NCBI RefSeq assembly: GCF_014656375.1
Contig: NZ_BNCH01000003.1
Coordinates: 62,001-126,000 of the forward strand
Length of the DNA: 64,000 nt
Source of the DNA: Aliiroseovarius zhejiangensis
GTDB taxonomy: Bacteria; Pseudomonadota; Alphaproteobacteria; Rhodobacterales; Rhodobacteraceae
Direction: 5' to 3'
Position numbers and translations under genes: made by a program. A model generated the notes under the pieces. That model searched no databases and was not told the origin of the DNA. It saw only the letters and a list, made by a program, of their open reading frames with translations. Positions 51,748 to 61,042 of this stretch are shown here, one piece after another. Position 1 is the first letter of the stretch. Each line of letters begins with the position of its first letter.

Positions 51748-52851
51748 TCAGAGATTCGCGTTCAGCGCGGCGATCACCGCGTCGCCCATGTCCGATGTGC
51801 TGACCGGTTTCACGCCTTCTTCGTTCGACAGATCGCCCGTGCGCACGCCATCGGCCAGCACCTTCTCGACGGCGGCCTCCAGTCGGTCAGCCTCGTCGCC
51901 CATGTCAAAGCTGTAGCGCAGTGCCATGGCGAAGCTGAGGATACAGGCGCAGGGGTTGGCCTTGCCTTCGCCCGCAATGTCGGGGGCCGAGCCGTGCACG
52001 GGTTCGTAAAGGGCCTTGGGCCGACCATTGGCCATCGGGGCACCCAGTGAGGCCGACGGCAGCATCCCCAACGATCCGGTCAACATGGCGGCGCAATCGG
52101 ATAGGATGTCGCCAAACAGGTTGTCGGTATAGATCACATCAAACTGCTTGGGCGCACGCACCAGCTGCATGGCCCCGTTGTCGGCATACATATGCGACAA
52201 CTCGACCTCGGGATAATCCTTGCCGACACGGGTCACGACCTCGCGCCACAGGATACCCGATTCCATCACGTTGGCCTTTTCCATCGAGCACAAACGCTTG
52301 TTGCGTTTCATCGCCAGCTCAAATGCCGACCGCGCGCCGCGCTCGATCTCGGTCTCGGTGTAGCGTTGGGTGTTGATCCCCACGCGTTCACCGTTCTCTT
52401 CGAAAATGCCACGCGGTTCGCCGAAATAGACGCCCGAGGTCAGCTCGCGCACGATCATGATATCCAGCCCCGACACGATGTCGCGTTTCAGGGACGAGAA
52501 ATCGGCCAGCGCGTCGAAACATTGCGCCGGGCGCAGGTTTGAATACAAGTCCATTTCCTTGCGCAGCCGCAGAAGGCCACGTTCGGGTTTGACCGAGAAA
52601 TCCAGATCGTCGTATTTCGGCCCACCAACGGCACCCAAAAGAACGGCGTCAACCTCTTGCGCTTTTGCCATGGTTTCATCGGCCAGCGGAACGCCATGCT
52701 TGTCATAGGCGGCACCACCCACCAGATCCTCGCTCACGTCGAAGGTCACGCCGCGCTTGTCGCCGATCCAGTCGATGATCTTGCGCACTTCGGCCATGAC
52801 TTCGGGGCCGATGCCATCACCGGGCAGGATAAGGAGGGAGGGGTTGGTCAT
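51748..52851 (-). CDS. leuB: 3-isopropylmalate dehydrogenase
   Basis: Oxidatively decarboxylates 3-isopropylmalate in leucine synthesis, with NAD. The 367-residue protein has [20 protein letters not shown] at the start, the substrate Arg cluster around [11 protein letters not shown] and [14 protein letters not shown], and [12 protein letters not shown] for the metal Asp. The start at 52851 (MTNPSLL) has AAGGA about seven bases upstream; an ATG five codons earlier is possible. It is separated from leuC and leuD by other genes on the same strand. Confidence 0.97.
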   Translation of the reverse strand: MTNPSLLILPGDGIGPEVMAEVRKIIDWIGDKRGVTFDVSEDLVGGAAYDKHGVPLADETMAKAQEVDAVLLGAVGGPKYDDLDFSVKPERGLLRLRKEMDLYSNLRPAQCFDALADFSSLKRDIVSGLDIMIVRELTSGVYFGEPRGIFEENGERVGINTQRYTETEIERGARSAFELAMKRNKRLCSMEKANVMESGILWREVVTRVGKDYPEVELSHMYADNGAMQLVRAPKQFDVIYTDNLFGDILSDCAAMLTGSLGMLPSASLGAPMANGRPKALYEPVHGSAPDIAGEGKANPCACILSFAMALRYSFDMGDEADRLEAAVEKVLADGVRTGDLSNEEGVKPVSTSDMGDAVIAALNANL

Positions 52852-52924
52852 CGGCTTGTCCTTCATAAGAAATACGTCGCCGATGGCCTAGCCTGTCGGG
52901 GGCGTAGCGTCAAGAAATGAAGGG

Positions 52925-54028
52925 TCAGAAGCGCAGATCCACCCAGACAAGGCGGTGCCGCGACGCGGTGTTGACCGTGTCCAGCATCGGGTCGCCTTCG
53001 GCGGGCCAGAACACCCCTGCGCCCGTCACCTCAAGCGTGCGCGCGGGCAGGACATAGCTGACGCGCATATCCCCCGGCGCAGGCTCGGGCCAATCCACCG
53101 TGTGCAAGGATGCATTCCCTGTTGCAGTTGTGCCGGTGTGGCGCGGTTCGGGGTCGTTGAACCTGGGATCAGCCAGCAACCGGGTGATCGCGTCCCGGCG
53201 ACCATCGCCCTTTGTCGGATCAAGGTTCGCAACCCCCGCGATGATCACCGGTCCGTCTGGGGCAGGGGTGGAAAGCGCGCCATCCATATAGCGTTGCCAG
53301 AATGCGATCTCATCATGGTTGCGCCGCCCGTTTCGGTCTTCGTCCCCGTCAAACACAGGAGTTGTGGCATGAAAGGTCAACAGGTGCAGAACCGGCCCGT
53401 TCGGCAGGCGCACCGGCACATCCCAATGAGCGACGCTGCTGAGCCGTTGGATCGCAAACGCCTCGGCCGATGGGAAGGGCGCGCCGTTTCGGGTTGGTGG
53501 AATGGCGACCGGCAGGTCGGTCCACAGAAAACCCGAGAAGTCGCGCACCTTGCCCAGCGGAAAGCGCGACAGGACGGCCATGCCGCCTTGCCCGGTGAAG
53601 CGGCCATAGCCCTGGGCGTCGCGCGGCTCGCCCGTGCGGCCGTTGCCATCCATGTCCAGCCCAGTGAACAGGCCCGCATTGGGCATCGCCGCAAAGGCGT
53701 GGGGCAGGGCATGTCCCCGATCTGCCAGCGCGGATTGAAAGGCCGTCAGGGCGTGGCGTTCGACGTCGTGGTCAAAGCCCTGAAGCGTCAGGATGTCAGG
53801 TTTGGTTGTGGCAATTACCGTCAGAACCGCAGCAATCTGAGGATCCGTCCCGGACAGGATGTCGCGCAACAAAAGGCCGGGGCCCTTGCGATCCAATTCA
53901 GCATTGAACGTTGCAACCCGCACATCCATCGCGGTCGAGGTGACTGGGATGGCGCTGACCACCACAGCCAGCGCCAGGATGGCGAATTGCTTCAGGGGAT
54001 GGGCAAGACTGCGCGCGGCGTGGGTCAG
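52925..54028 (-). CDS. Exported endonuclease/exonuclease/phosphatase-family protein
   Basis: A protein of about 367 residues with a probable signal peptide (LKQFAILALAVVVSAIPV, then TSTA) and an EEP-fold hydrolase domain: VRVATFNAELDRKGPG, DILTLQGFDHD in place of the usual Q-E, IIAGVANLDPTKGDGR and the C-terminal SRHRLVWVDL. Fold members include nucleases and phosphodiesterases; the substrate here is unknown. The start is uncertain. No ATG, GTG or TTG occurs between 54151 and the signal core; a CTG at 54028 overlaps the upstream stop as CTGA and gives a good signal peptide, so I use it provisionally. It follows the membrane protein gene directly. Confidence 0.78.
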   Translation of the reverse strand: MTHAARSLAHPLKQFAILALAVVVSAIPVTSTAMDVRVATFNAELDRKGPGLLLRDILSGTDPQIAAVLTVIATTKPDILTLQGFDHDVERHALTAFQSALADRGHALPHAFAAMPNAGLFTGLDMDGNGRTGEPRDAQGYGRFTGQGGMAVLSRFPLGKVRDFSGFLWTDLPVAIPPTRNGAPFPSAEAFAIQRLSSVAHWDVPVRLPNGPVLHLLTFHATTPVFDGDEDRNGRRNHDEIAFWQRYMDGALSTPAPDGPVIIAGVANLDPTKGDGRRDAITRLLADPRFNDPEPRHTGTTATGNASLHTVDWPEPAPGDMRVSYVLPARTLEVTGAGVFWPAEGDPMLDTVNTASRHRLVWVDLRF

Positions 54029-54867
54029 GCCGTAGCCAGACCGGACTTGGTCGCCCGGCGTTTGTTGCGCTTGCGTTCGCTGCTGATCATCAGGGCGACA
54101 CGCAGCATCGCGATACCGCGCATGAATAGGCTGGCAGGAAGAAAGGCCCATGCGGCAACTGTCCAGATCATGGTTTGATGGTTTTCCACCGACACCGAAC
54201 CGAACAGCGATACGGCGGCAGAGATGATGATGGGCGTGGCAAACGGCAACAGGAAGCCAAGCGCAATGTTGAACCGGGCGTCGCGCACCAGGCGACGGAC
54301 AACATCGCCGCCCGTGGTCGGGTCGAATGTCGGCAGATTGACCCAGACGTTGAACGCACCCGACGATTTCGACGGCCATTCGGTAAAGCGCAGCGCCATC
54401 AGGAACACGGCCATCGACAAAAGCGAGATCAGATAGCTCATGCCAGCGGCCGCGCGCAGCAGCACCATGTCGTTGAAACTGGCAGTGTCAGGCAACATCG
54501 ACACCACGAAGCGCACCGGGCTGTAGGGGAAGTCGATGGCCTGACCAATCAGCATACCGACCGAGGTCATGAACTGGGTCGCCGTGGAATGGTCGGTCTG
54601 ACCGCGCACGATCACCGACAGGCAGAACACGGTTGCAAACAGGGCGGCAAAGCGGATCCGGTTGAAGGGCGGGGCATCGCGAAATTCGACAAGGCCGGGA
54701 TAGGTCGAGGCATACTCAAAGATCGTCAACGCGGCGGCGAATAGCGCGACGATGGTCACGATCTGGCCGGATTCCTGACTGACCCCCGGCACCAGAATGG
54801 ACGGCGTTGCAATCAAGATCACCATCAGGAATGCTCGCGCAATTGCGCCAATCATTCGACTAACCAC
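54025..54867 (-). CDS. Polytopic membrane protein of unknown function
   Basis: A 280-residue protein with about six hydrophobic segments (RAFLMVILIATPSILVPGVS, IVTIVALFAAALTIFEYAST and RFAALFATVFCLSVIVRG in the first third; two more pairs later) and a basic C-terminal tail (SSERKRNKRRATKSGL). I do not recognise a family. The frame opens with GTG at 54867 behind GGAAGG; an ATG four codons on is possible. It is directly upstream of the EEP-fold gene, with its stop touching that gene's likely start, so the two probably work together. Confidence 0.75.
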   Translation of the reverse strand: MVSRMIGAIARAFLMVILIATPSILVPGVSQESGQIVTIVALFAAALTIFEYASTYPGLVEFRDAPPFNRIRFAALFATVFCLSVIVRGQTDHSTATQFMTSVGMLIGQAIDFPYSPVRFVVSMLPDTASFNDMVLLRAAAGMSYLISLLSMAVFLMALRFTEWPSKSSGAFNVWVNLPTFDPTTGGDVVRRLVRDARFNIALGFLLPFATPIIISAAVSLFGSVSVENHQTMIWTVAAWAFLPASLFMRGIAMLRVALMISSERKRNKRRATKSGLATA

Positions 54868-55069
54868 TACCTTTTCCTTCCACCTGGACGGGTGCTGTTA
54901 CCTGCCGCACCCTTAATCCATGTCAGCGTTTCCTCACTCAGCGGGTCACTGCTTCTTATTGCAACATACTGCGTCGCATCTTAGTCCCACTGCAAGTTGA
55001 GCCTAAAATGCGTTGCCAAATGTGGTCGTTTTAAGGGGAAACTGGTGCGACTTTGCACCAAAATAAGGA

Positions 55070-55101
55070 GAAAATGGGGCCATTCCGGCGAATGACCCCA
55101 T
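55070..55101 (-). terminator. Rho-independent terminator after leuD
   Basis: ATGGGGCCATTC (55074-55085) pairs with GAATGACCCCAT (55090-55101) with one mismatch and a four-base loop. On the minus strand TTTTCTCC follows. It lies about 24 bases after the leuD stop. Confidence 0.75.
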
Positions 55102-55124
55102 GATTCACGCAGTTTTTCAGGTGT

Positions 55125-55730
55125 TTAGACCCAAGGACGTTGGGTGGCGGCCTTGGCCTCAAAAGACTCAATTGATGCTTGTTTTTCCAGAGTCAGGCCG
55201 ATGTCATCCAGTCCATTCAGCAAGCAATGCTTCTTGAAGGCGTCAACTTCGAAGGGAATCACCACGCCATCCGAGGTCGTGATCTCCTGTGATTCGAGGT
55301 CGACGGTCATCCGGGCATTGGCGCCTTTCTCGGCGTCGGCCATCAGAATGTCGACCTGTTCCTGCGTAAGCACGATCGGCAGAATGCCGTTCTTGAAGCA
55401 GTTGTTGAAGAAAATGTCGGCAAAGCTCGTCGAGATCACGCATTTGATGCCGAAATCGGCAATCGCCCAGGGTGCGTGTTCGCGCGACGACCCGCAACCG
55501 AAATTGTCGCCGGCCACCAGGATCTCGGCGTTGCGGTATTGCGGCTTGTTCAGGACGAAATCCGGGATCTCGTTGCCCTGGCGATCATAGCGCATTTCGT
55601 CAAACAGGTTCACGCCCAGACCCGACCGCTTGATGGTCTTCAGAAAGACCTTGGGGATGATCATATCGGTGTCGATATTCACCAGCGGCATTGGTGCCGC
55701 GATCCCATGAAGTTTTTGGAACTTGTCCAT
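55125..55730 (-). CDS. leuD: 3-isopropylmalate dehydratase small subunit
   Basis: Swivelling-domain subunit of isopropylmalate isomerase, which pairs with LeuC to convert 2- to 3-isopropylmalate. The 201-residue protein shows [36 protein letters not shown] (the active-site loop) and [16 protein letters not shown] 55730 (MDKFQKLHG) is the family start. It is separated from leuC by the VPLPA-CTERM gene and ends at its own terminator. Confidence 0.97.
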   Translation of the reverse strand: MDKFQKLHGIAAPMPLVNIDTDMIIPKVFLKTIKRSGLGVNLFDEMRYDRQGNEIPDFVLNKPQYRNAEILVAGDNFGCGSSREHAPWAIADFGIKCVISTSFADIFFNNCFKNGILPIVLTQEQVDILMADAEKGANARMTVDLESQEITTSDGVVIPFEVDAFKKHCLLNGLDDIGLTLEKQASIESFEAKAATQRPWV

Positions 55731-55834
55731 TGCACGCACCTTTCTGCATCCGCCACGCCGGATGGGCCGTGGCTGCGTCGTTCAGTCCCTTGCTTTATGC
55801 AGGTTTTGGCGGCGAATCCAAGTCAACCGCGCAT

Positions 55835-55868
55835 GAAAAACCCGGCGCCTTGAGCAAAGCGCCGGGTT
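55835..55868 (-). terminator. Rho-independent terminator after the VPLPA-CTERM gene
   Basis: AACCCGGCGC (55839-55848) pairs with GCGCCGGGTT (55859-55868) in a perfect ten-base stem with a ten-base loop. On the minus strand TTTTTC follows. It starts about 20 bases after the stop. Confidence 0.85.
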
Positions 55869-55888
55869 GGTGTTCAGATTGATCCGGA

Positions 55889-56587
55889 TCAGGCTTTGCG
55901 GCGGCGGCGCGTGAGTGCGCCCATGCCAAACAGCCCGGTGATCAGAAGCAGCCCTGCGGCGGGCACCGGAACCGGCGACACCGTGACAAGGTTCTGCCCG
56001 GTGTAACGGCCACGATTTGCGTCGCCGTCCACTTGCAGGAACGACAGGTTCCACAGACCCGCGCCGGTGTAGTTCGTCGCCGCCAGAAGGAACTGGTTGG
56101 CAAGCGTCGTGCTGCCGGTGCTGCTGGCCTGGAACAGGCCGGTCGACACGCTGAGCGCGGTGTCGTCGTCTTCATATGCGGCTTCCCACAGCGCCATCTG
56201 GAAGGCGGCGGCCTGATCGCCGTTTGACGCGTCAAGCGAGGCGTAGTTGGCATCAAACACCGACTGAACCCGGTCGCGCGCGACGTTGGACAGGCCAAAG
56301 CTGTTCGAGAACGGATCGTTGGTCGGCGTATAGTTCTGACTGGAACCCGTGCTCATCAGATAATGCGCGATGTCCAGACACCAGCCGACGAAACTGCCCA
56401 TGTCCCCCGATGTGTCGGTCAGGTTGAAGCCCGTGGCGCCAACGGTTCCGGGCGTGTTCGCCACCGGAGAAGAATTGACAGATACGGACTGAACCGTGGA
56501 CGTATAGCCATCCAGCCGCAAAACGGCGGCGTCGGATGTGGTTGCGAAACCTGCGGCAATGACGGCCGCTGATAGTAGTTTTTTCAT
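55889..56587 (-). CDS. VPLPA-CTERM (PEP-CTERM-like) exported protein
   Basis: A 232-residue surface protein with a signal peptide (MKKLLSAAVIAAGFATTSDA) and a Thr/Ser/Asn-rich body (DTSGDMGSFVGWCLDIAHYL, then AYEDDDTALSVSTGLFQASS). The C-terminal sorting signal has three parts: the motif VPVPAAG, a membrane span (LLLITGLFGMGAL) and a basic RRRRKA tail. This is the VPLPA-CTERM class, cut by a dedicated exosortase (XrtD type) that is not in this window. The start at 56587 has AAGGGG six bases upstream. It sits between leuC and leuD with terminators on both sides, so it is a separate unit. Confidence 0.92.
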   Translation of the reverse strand: MKKLLSAAVIAAGFATTSDAAVLRLDGYTSTVQSVSVNSSPVANTPGTVGATGFNLTDTSGDMGSFVGWCLDIAHYLMSTGSSQNYTPTNDPFSNSFGLSNVARDRVQSVFDANYASLDASNGDQAAAFQMALWEAAYEDDDTALSVSTGLFQASSTGSTTLANQFLLAATNYTGAGLWNLSFLQVDGDANRGRYTGQNLVTVSPVPVPAAGLLLITGLFGMGALTRRRRKA

Positions 56588-56752
56588 ATTCACCCCTTCG
56601 ATACTTTTGACCCAGCAATATTTTTCCACCGCATCCCCGGAACGGTGTTGGAATAAAAGTGATTCTAGCGGTGCATCGTGTCCGGCGCAAAGAAATTCGT
56701 CAGAATTGTGGCCGTATCAATTTTAGGTGGTGTGGGGTGCGCGGGGGGAGTG

Positions 56753-56787
56753 TAAAAAAGTGCGCAACTGTTTCCCAGTTGCGCACA
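56753..56787 (-). terminator. Rho-independent terminator after leuC
   Basis: GTGCGCAACTG (56760-56770) and CAGTTGCGCAC (56776-56786) form a perfect 11-base-pair stem with a five-base loop. TTTTTT follows on the minus strand. It lies 48 bases after the leuC stop. Confidence 0.9.
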
Positions 56788-56834
56788 ATCGCATCGTTTC
56801 CAGTTGTTTCGGTGTGCCTCGCCTGGCACACGAA

Positions 56835-58241
56835 TCACATCAGATCGCGAACATCGGTCAGTTTTCCGGTCAGTGCGGCGGCTGCCGCCATGGCGGGCGA
56901 CACCAGATGGGTGCGTCCTTTGTAGCCCTGACGCCCCTCGAAGTTCCGGTTCGAGGTCGACGCGCAACGTTCATGCTCGGACAGTTGGTCAGGGTTCATG
57001 GCAAGACACATGGAGCAGCCCGCCAGCCGCCATTCGAACCCGGCCTCCTGAAAGATCTCGGCCAGACCTTCTTCTTCCGCCTGCGCGCGTACAAGGCCGG
57101 ATCCCGGCACGATCATGGCCCGCAGTCCGTCCTTGATCTTCTTGCCCTTCACCACGTCGGCCACGGCGCGCAGATCTTCGATGCGCCCGTTGGTGCAAGA
57201 GCCGATGAACACGGTATCAATTTCAATGTCGGTCAGCTTCTGGCCGGGGGTCAGGCCCATATATTCGATGGCGCGCTTGGCTGCCTCGACCTTGCCGCCG
57301 GTGAAATCCTCGGGGCTGGGCACAGTGGCGGATATAGGCAGAACATCCTCGGGCGAGGTGCCCCAGGTCACGACCGGCTCGATCTCTTCACCCTTGAGCG
57401 TGATTACTTTGTCGAAATGCGCGCCTTCGTCGGTGTAAAGCGTTTTCCAGTATTCCAGCGCCTGTTCCCATTGCCCGGCTTTGGGCGCATGGGGGCGGCC
57501 TTTGACATATTCAAAGGTGGTCTCATCCGGTGCGATCAGACCTGCGCGGGCGCCGCCTTCGATGGCCATGTTACAGACGGTCATGCGGCCTTCCATCGAC
57601 AGGTCGCGGATCGCCTCACCGCAATATTCGATGACATAGCCGGTGCCGCCGGCGGTGCCGGTCTTGCCGATCACGGCCAGCGTGATGTCCTTGGCGGTGA
57701 CACCCGGTTTCAGCTTGCCGGTGATCTCGACCTTCATGTTTTTCGACTTCTTCTGGATCAGCGTTTGCGTCGCCAGAACATGTTCGACCTCGGACGTGCC
57801 GATGCCGTGCGCCAGCGCGCCGAACGCACCGTGCGTCGCGGTATGGCTGTCACCGCACACGACCGTCATGCCGGGCAGGGTCCAGCCCTGTTCGGGACCA
57901 ACGATGTGCACGATCCCCTGGCGCACGTCATCCACGGGGTAATAATGGATGCCGAATTCCTTGGCGTTCTTGTCCAGCGCCTCGACCTGAATGCGGCTTT
58001 CTTCGTTTTCGATCCCCTTGGCGCGGTCCAGCGTGGTGGGCACGTTGTGATCCGGCACTGCGATGGTCTTGTCGGGCGCGTGGACCTTGCGTCCCGCCAT
58101 GCGCAGCCCTTCGAAGGCCTGCGGGCTGGTCACTTCGTGCACCAGATGGCGGTCGATATACAGAAGGCAGGTGCCGTCTTCGGCTTCATGGGCCACATGG
58201 GCGTCCCAGATTTTGTCATAGAGTGTCTTCGGGGCGGTCAT
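56835..58241 (-). CDS. leuC: 3-isopropylmalate dehydratase large subunit
   Basis: Aconitase-family subunit carrying the [4Fe-4S] cluster of isopropylmalate isomerase. The 468-residue protein has [35 protein letters not shown], and the cluster ligands in [13 protein letters not shown] and [16 protein letters not shown] 58241 ([13 protein letters not shown]) has GGAGA upstream. It is followed by a strong terminator, then the VPLPA-CTERM gene, then leuD. Confidence 0.97.
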   Translation of the reverse strand: MTAPKTLYDKIWDAHVAHEAEDGTCLLYIDRHLVHEVTSPQAFEGLRMAGRKVHAPDKTIAVPDHNVPTTLDRAKGIENEESRIQVEALDKNAKEFGIHYYPVDDVRQGIVHIVGPEQGWTLPGMTVVCGDSHTATHGAFGALAHGIGTSEVEHVLATQTLIQKKSKNMKVEITGKLKPGVTAKDITLAVIGKTGTAGGTGYVIEYCGEAIRDLSMEGRMTVCNMAIEGGARAGLIAPDETTFEYVKGRPHAPKAGQWEQALEYWKTLYTDEGAHFDKVITLKGEEIEPVVTWGTSPEDVLPISATVPSPEDFTGGKVEAAKRAIEYMGLTPGQKLTDIEIDTVFIGSCTNGRIEDLRAVADVVKGKKIKDGLRAMIVPGSGLVRAQAEEEGLAEIFQEAGFEWRLAGCSMCLAMNPDQLSEHERCASTSNRNFEGRQGYKGRTHLVSPAMAAAAALTGKLTDVRDLM

Positions 58242-58443
58242 ATCGCTCTCCGTGGATGGGCGTGGATGTATGTCAGGTTGCAATAGGTCGGGGGCGCCAC
58301 CTTATAGGTAGGCCTGCACCGTCCGCGTCGCACCGAAAAACCGCCAGGGCAGGCGCGCGCGATCATCCATATCGAAAACCCGAGTCATGCTGCTGGGATA
58401 CTCTTTTGCCGCCCATGTCGCAAGAGCGGTTGGAGGTGATGGT

Positions 58444-59928
58444 GTGTCCGCCCACTGGACGCCGGGAATGCCGCGTGTAAAACTCATCGCTATGGAGCCA
58501 GAAGCAACGCCGCACCCCGGCACATCACCCAGAGAAAGCAGCGGCGCGGACGACCTGCCAGAGCTTGCAACCAGCACTTTCGACACGCTGCGCGACGAGT
58601 TGATGCCGCTGTGGATCGAAGGCGCCAACTTCGTGACCAGCCTTGGACAGACCTGGCGTTTGTACCAGGTGGCCATCGTGGTTCTGCTGGCGGTGATTTC
58701 CTGGGCGGTCGGCAAGGTGCTGGCCCCCCGGATCGACGAATGGCTGCGGTCGCGCGAGGGGTGGTCGAAACGCCGGTTGCGCTTTGCCATCCACACCAAG
58801 CGCCGTGTGCCCATGATGATGTTCGTGGTGATGTCATGGATGGTTGTGTCGGTGATGCGCGAGGTGACGTGGCCGTCACGATCCTATCTGATCGCGGCGA
58901 TTGGCACGCTGGCGCTGGCCTGGGTGCTGGTGGGCTTTGCCTCGGTCATCGTTGAGAACCGCGTTCTGCGGCGCACGACGAAATGGGGGCTGTGGATCTA
59001 TGTCACCCTGTATTATCTGGGTGTCACCGACGAGATCGGCGAGGTGCTGGATAATCTGGCGATCTCGGCAGGGGATTTCCATATCTCGCTTCTGGATGTT
59101 CTGCGCGCGGTTGTGGTCACGGCGGCACTGTTTGCACTGGCGCGCATGTTCAGCCGGGGATCGGCGGAGAAGATCAAGAACAACGACGACATCTCTCCGT
59201 CCATGCAGGTGTTGGCGGTCAAGTTCATCCAGCTTCTTCTGTATGGCGCGGCGTTCTTTCTGGGCCTGAAAGTGATCGGTGTCGACCTGACCGGTCTGGC
59301 GGTCCTGTCGGGTGCCATCGGTGTCGGTCTTGGTTTTGGTCTGCAAAAGGTCGTGTCGAACCTTGTGTCGGGCGTGATCATCCTGCTGGACAAGTCGATC
59401 AAGCCGGGCGACGTGATTTCCCTGGGCGAGACCTTCGGCTGGATCCAGCAGCTTGGCGCGAGATATGTGTCCGTCGTCACACGCGACGGGCGCGAATACC
59501 TGATCCCGAACGAAGACCTGATCACCGGGCAGGTGGTGAACTGGTCGCATACGAACTCGTTCGTGCGGCTGGATATCTATTTCGGCACCGCCTATGGCGA
59601 CGATCCGCACAAGGTGCGCAAGGTTGCAATCGCAGCCGCCAGCGAAGTGGCGCGGGTTCTGAGCTTTCGTCCCCCTGTCTGCCACATCGTCGGATTTGGC
59701 GACAGTTCGGTCGATTACATTCTGCGCTTCTGGATCGACGATCCGACCGGCGGGCTGACCAATATCCGCGGCAATGTCTATCTGGCGCTGTGGGATGCGT
59801 TCCACGAAAACGACATCTCGTTCCCGTTCCCGCAGCGCGAGGTGCGCCTGTTGCAGGACGACGAGGAGGGCGAACAGGAGGGCGACCTGGCGGACGCGGC
59901 GGAAACCGGCGAAAATCCGCAGGCGTGA
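58444..59928 (+). CDS. Mechanosensitive ion channel, MscS family
   Basis: An inner-membrane tension-gated channel of about 494 residues. About five hydrophobic segments are followed by the pore helix LAVLSGAIGVGLGFGLQKVV and the MscS beta domain (LLDKSIKPGDVISLGETFGW, then VVTRDGREYLIPNEDLITGQ). A C-terminal acidic tail follows. The start is uncertain: GTG 58444 has GGAGG seven bases upstream; ATGs at 58468 and 58492 lack good sites. It is divergent from leuC. Confidence 0.9.
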   Translation: MSAHWTPGMPRVKLIAMEPEATPHPGTSPRESSGADDLPELATSTFDTLRDELMPLWIEGANFVTSLGQTWRLYQVAIVVLLAVISWAVGKVLAPRIDEWLRSREGWSKRRLRFAIHTKRRVPMMMFVVMSWMVVSVMREVTWPSRSYLIAAIGTLALAWVLVGFASVIVENRVLRRTTKWGLWIYVTLYYLGVTDEIGEVLDNLAISAGDFHISLLDVLRAVVVTAALFALARMFSRGSAEKIKNNDDISPSMQVLAVKFIQLLLYGAAFFLGLKVIGVDLTGLAVLSGAIGVGLGFGLQKVVSNLVSGVIILLDKSIKPGDVISLGETFGWIQQLGARYVSVVTRDGREYLIPNEDLITGQVVNWSHTNSFVRLDIYFGTAYGDDPHKVRKVAIAAASEVARVLSFRPPVCHIVGFGDSSVDYILRFWIDDPTGGLTNIRGNVYLALWDAFHENDISFPFPQREVRLLQDDEEGEQEGDLADAAETGENPQA

Positions 59929-59969
59929 CCCTTTTGCATGACCCAATAACGCCAGTTGCTTGACGAACG

Positions 59970-59998
59970 TTGAGATCGCCCCCATGTGATGCTACGAT
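59970..59998 (+). promoter_or_regulatory. Candidate sigma-70 promoter of the rsfS operon
   Basis: TTGAGA (59970-59975), a 17-base spacer and TACGAT (59993-59998). It would start transcription near 60005, ahead of the short ORF and rsfS. Confidence 0.4.
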
Positions 59999-60048
59999 TC
60001 CAACATGCCCAGCGTCGGGGCGGAACGGCGTGTATTGATAGGAGGACA

Positions 60049-60108
60049 ATGTCCTGTATCGTCAAACAGAGGTCGCAGAAGATGCGACTGCAGGGAAATC
60101 CGCAATGA
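60049..60108 (+). CDS. Short upstream ORF coupled to rsfS (19 codons)
   Basis: ATG at 60049 behind an AGGAGG with a short three-base spacing. It encodes MSCIVKQRSQKMRLQGNPQ and stops with a TGA that overlaps the rsfS ATG (ATGA). It is in a different frame from rsfS. It looks like a translational leader, although a chance frame of this size cannot be excluded. Confidence 0.4.
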   Translation: MSCIVKQRSQKMRLQGNPQ

Positions 60109-60470
60109 CGGCGGCCCCTCAGACCAATGTCAGCGACACAATCCTGTCGCTCGTTCTAAACTCACTTGAAGATGACAAAGCCGAAGATGTGGTGATCATC
60201 GATTTGCGCGGCAAATCCGAGATGGCCGATCACATGGTCGTGTGCTCCGGTCGTTCGACCCGACAGGTCGCCGCGATTTCGGAAAAGCTGACCGAGAAGC
60301 TCAAACAGGATATGGGGGTCTTTTCGAAGATCGAAGGCAAGGATCAGGGCGACTGGGTTCTGATCGACGCGGGCGACGTGATCGTCCATGTCTTCCGCCC
60401 CGAAGTGCGCGAGTTCTATCAGCTTGAGAAGATGTGGTTGGAGCCGGGCACGGCCGGCGCGGCCACCTGA
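60105..60470 (+). CDS. rsfS: Ribosomal silencing factor RsfS
   Basis: A 121-residue protein that binds L14 on the large ribosomal subunit and blocks joining with the small subunit, lowering translation when nutrients are short. The DUF143/Iojap signature is complete: VVIIDLRGKSEMADHMVVCS, then GKDQGDWVLIDAGDVIVHVF and REFYQLEKMW. AGGGAAA lies before the ATG, which overlaps the stop of a 19-codon upstream ORF. rlmH follows after 19 bases, the usual order. Confidence 0.95.
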   Translation: MTAAPQTNVSDTILSLVLNSLEDDKAEDVVIIDLRGKSEMADHMVVCSGRSTRQVAAISEKLTEKLKQDMGVFSKIEGKDQGDWVLIDAGDVIVHVFRPEVREFYQLEKMWLEPGTAGAAT

Positions 60471-60489
60471 TCTTCAAGGGTGCGACGTC

Positions 60490-60960
60490 ATGAAGGTGCA
60501 TATCTGCGCCGTTGGCCGCCTGCGCGGCGGGGCCGAGCGTGACCTGATCGACGATTATCTGACCCGGTTCGATCGCACCGGGCGTGCGCTGGGTCTGGGG
60601 CCAGCCCAAATCCATGAAGTGGAGGACAAGAAGGGCGGTGGCACGGCGGCCGAAGCCGCCTTGCTGGAACGAGCCATTCCGCAGGGCGCGCTGCTGTGCA
60701 CGCTGGACGAACGTGGCAAGGTCATGTCCTCGCCCGATTTTGCAAACCTGCTGGCCCGTTGGCGTGAAGACGGGCGCAGCGATGTGGCTTTCGCGATCGG
60801 CGGGGCGGACGGGCTTGACCCCGGTCTGCGCGCCCAAGCCGATGCCAGCCTGTCATTTGGCAAGATGGTCTGGCCGCATATGCTGGCGCGGGTGATGTTG
60901 TCCGAACAGCTTTACCGTGCGGCCTCGATCTTGGCGGGCAGCCCGTATCACCGGGTCTGA
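60490..60960 (+). CDS. rlmH: 23S rRNA (pseudouridine1915-N3)-methyltransferase RlmH
   Basis: A 156-residue SPOUT methyltransferase that modifies helix 69 of 23S rRNA. Motifs are LDERGKVMSSPDFANLLARW, FAIGGADGLDP (the SAM knot), and the C-terminal WPHMLARVMLSEQLYRAASI, GSPYHRV. The start at 60490 is the family start. It lies between rsfS and gpmI on the same strand. Confidence 0.96.
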   Translation: MKVHICAVGRLRGGAERDLIDDYLTRFDRTGRALGLGPAQIHEVEDKKGGGTAAEAALLERAIPQGALLCTLDERGKVMSSPDFANLLARWREDGRSDVAFAIGGADGLDPGLRAQADASLSFGKMVWPHMLARVMLSEQLYRAASILAGSPYHRV

Positions 60961-61042
60961 CCGGCGCCGCAGTGCCTGCCTGCCTTGCACCCGGTCTGTT
61001 CGCACAATAGACAGTCCTTATGCAGCCAGAGGATCCGATCAT

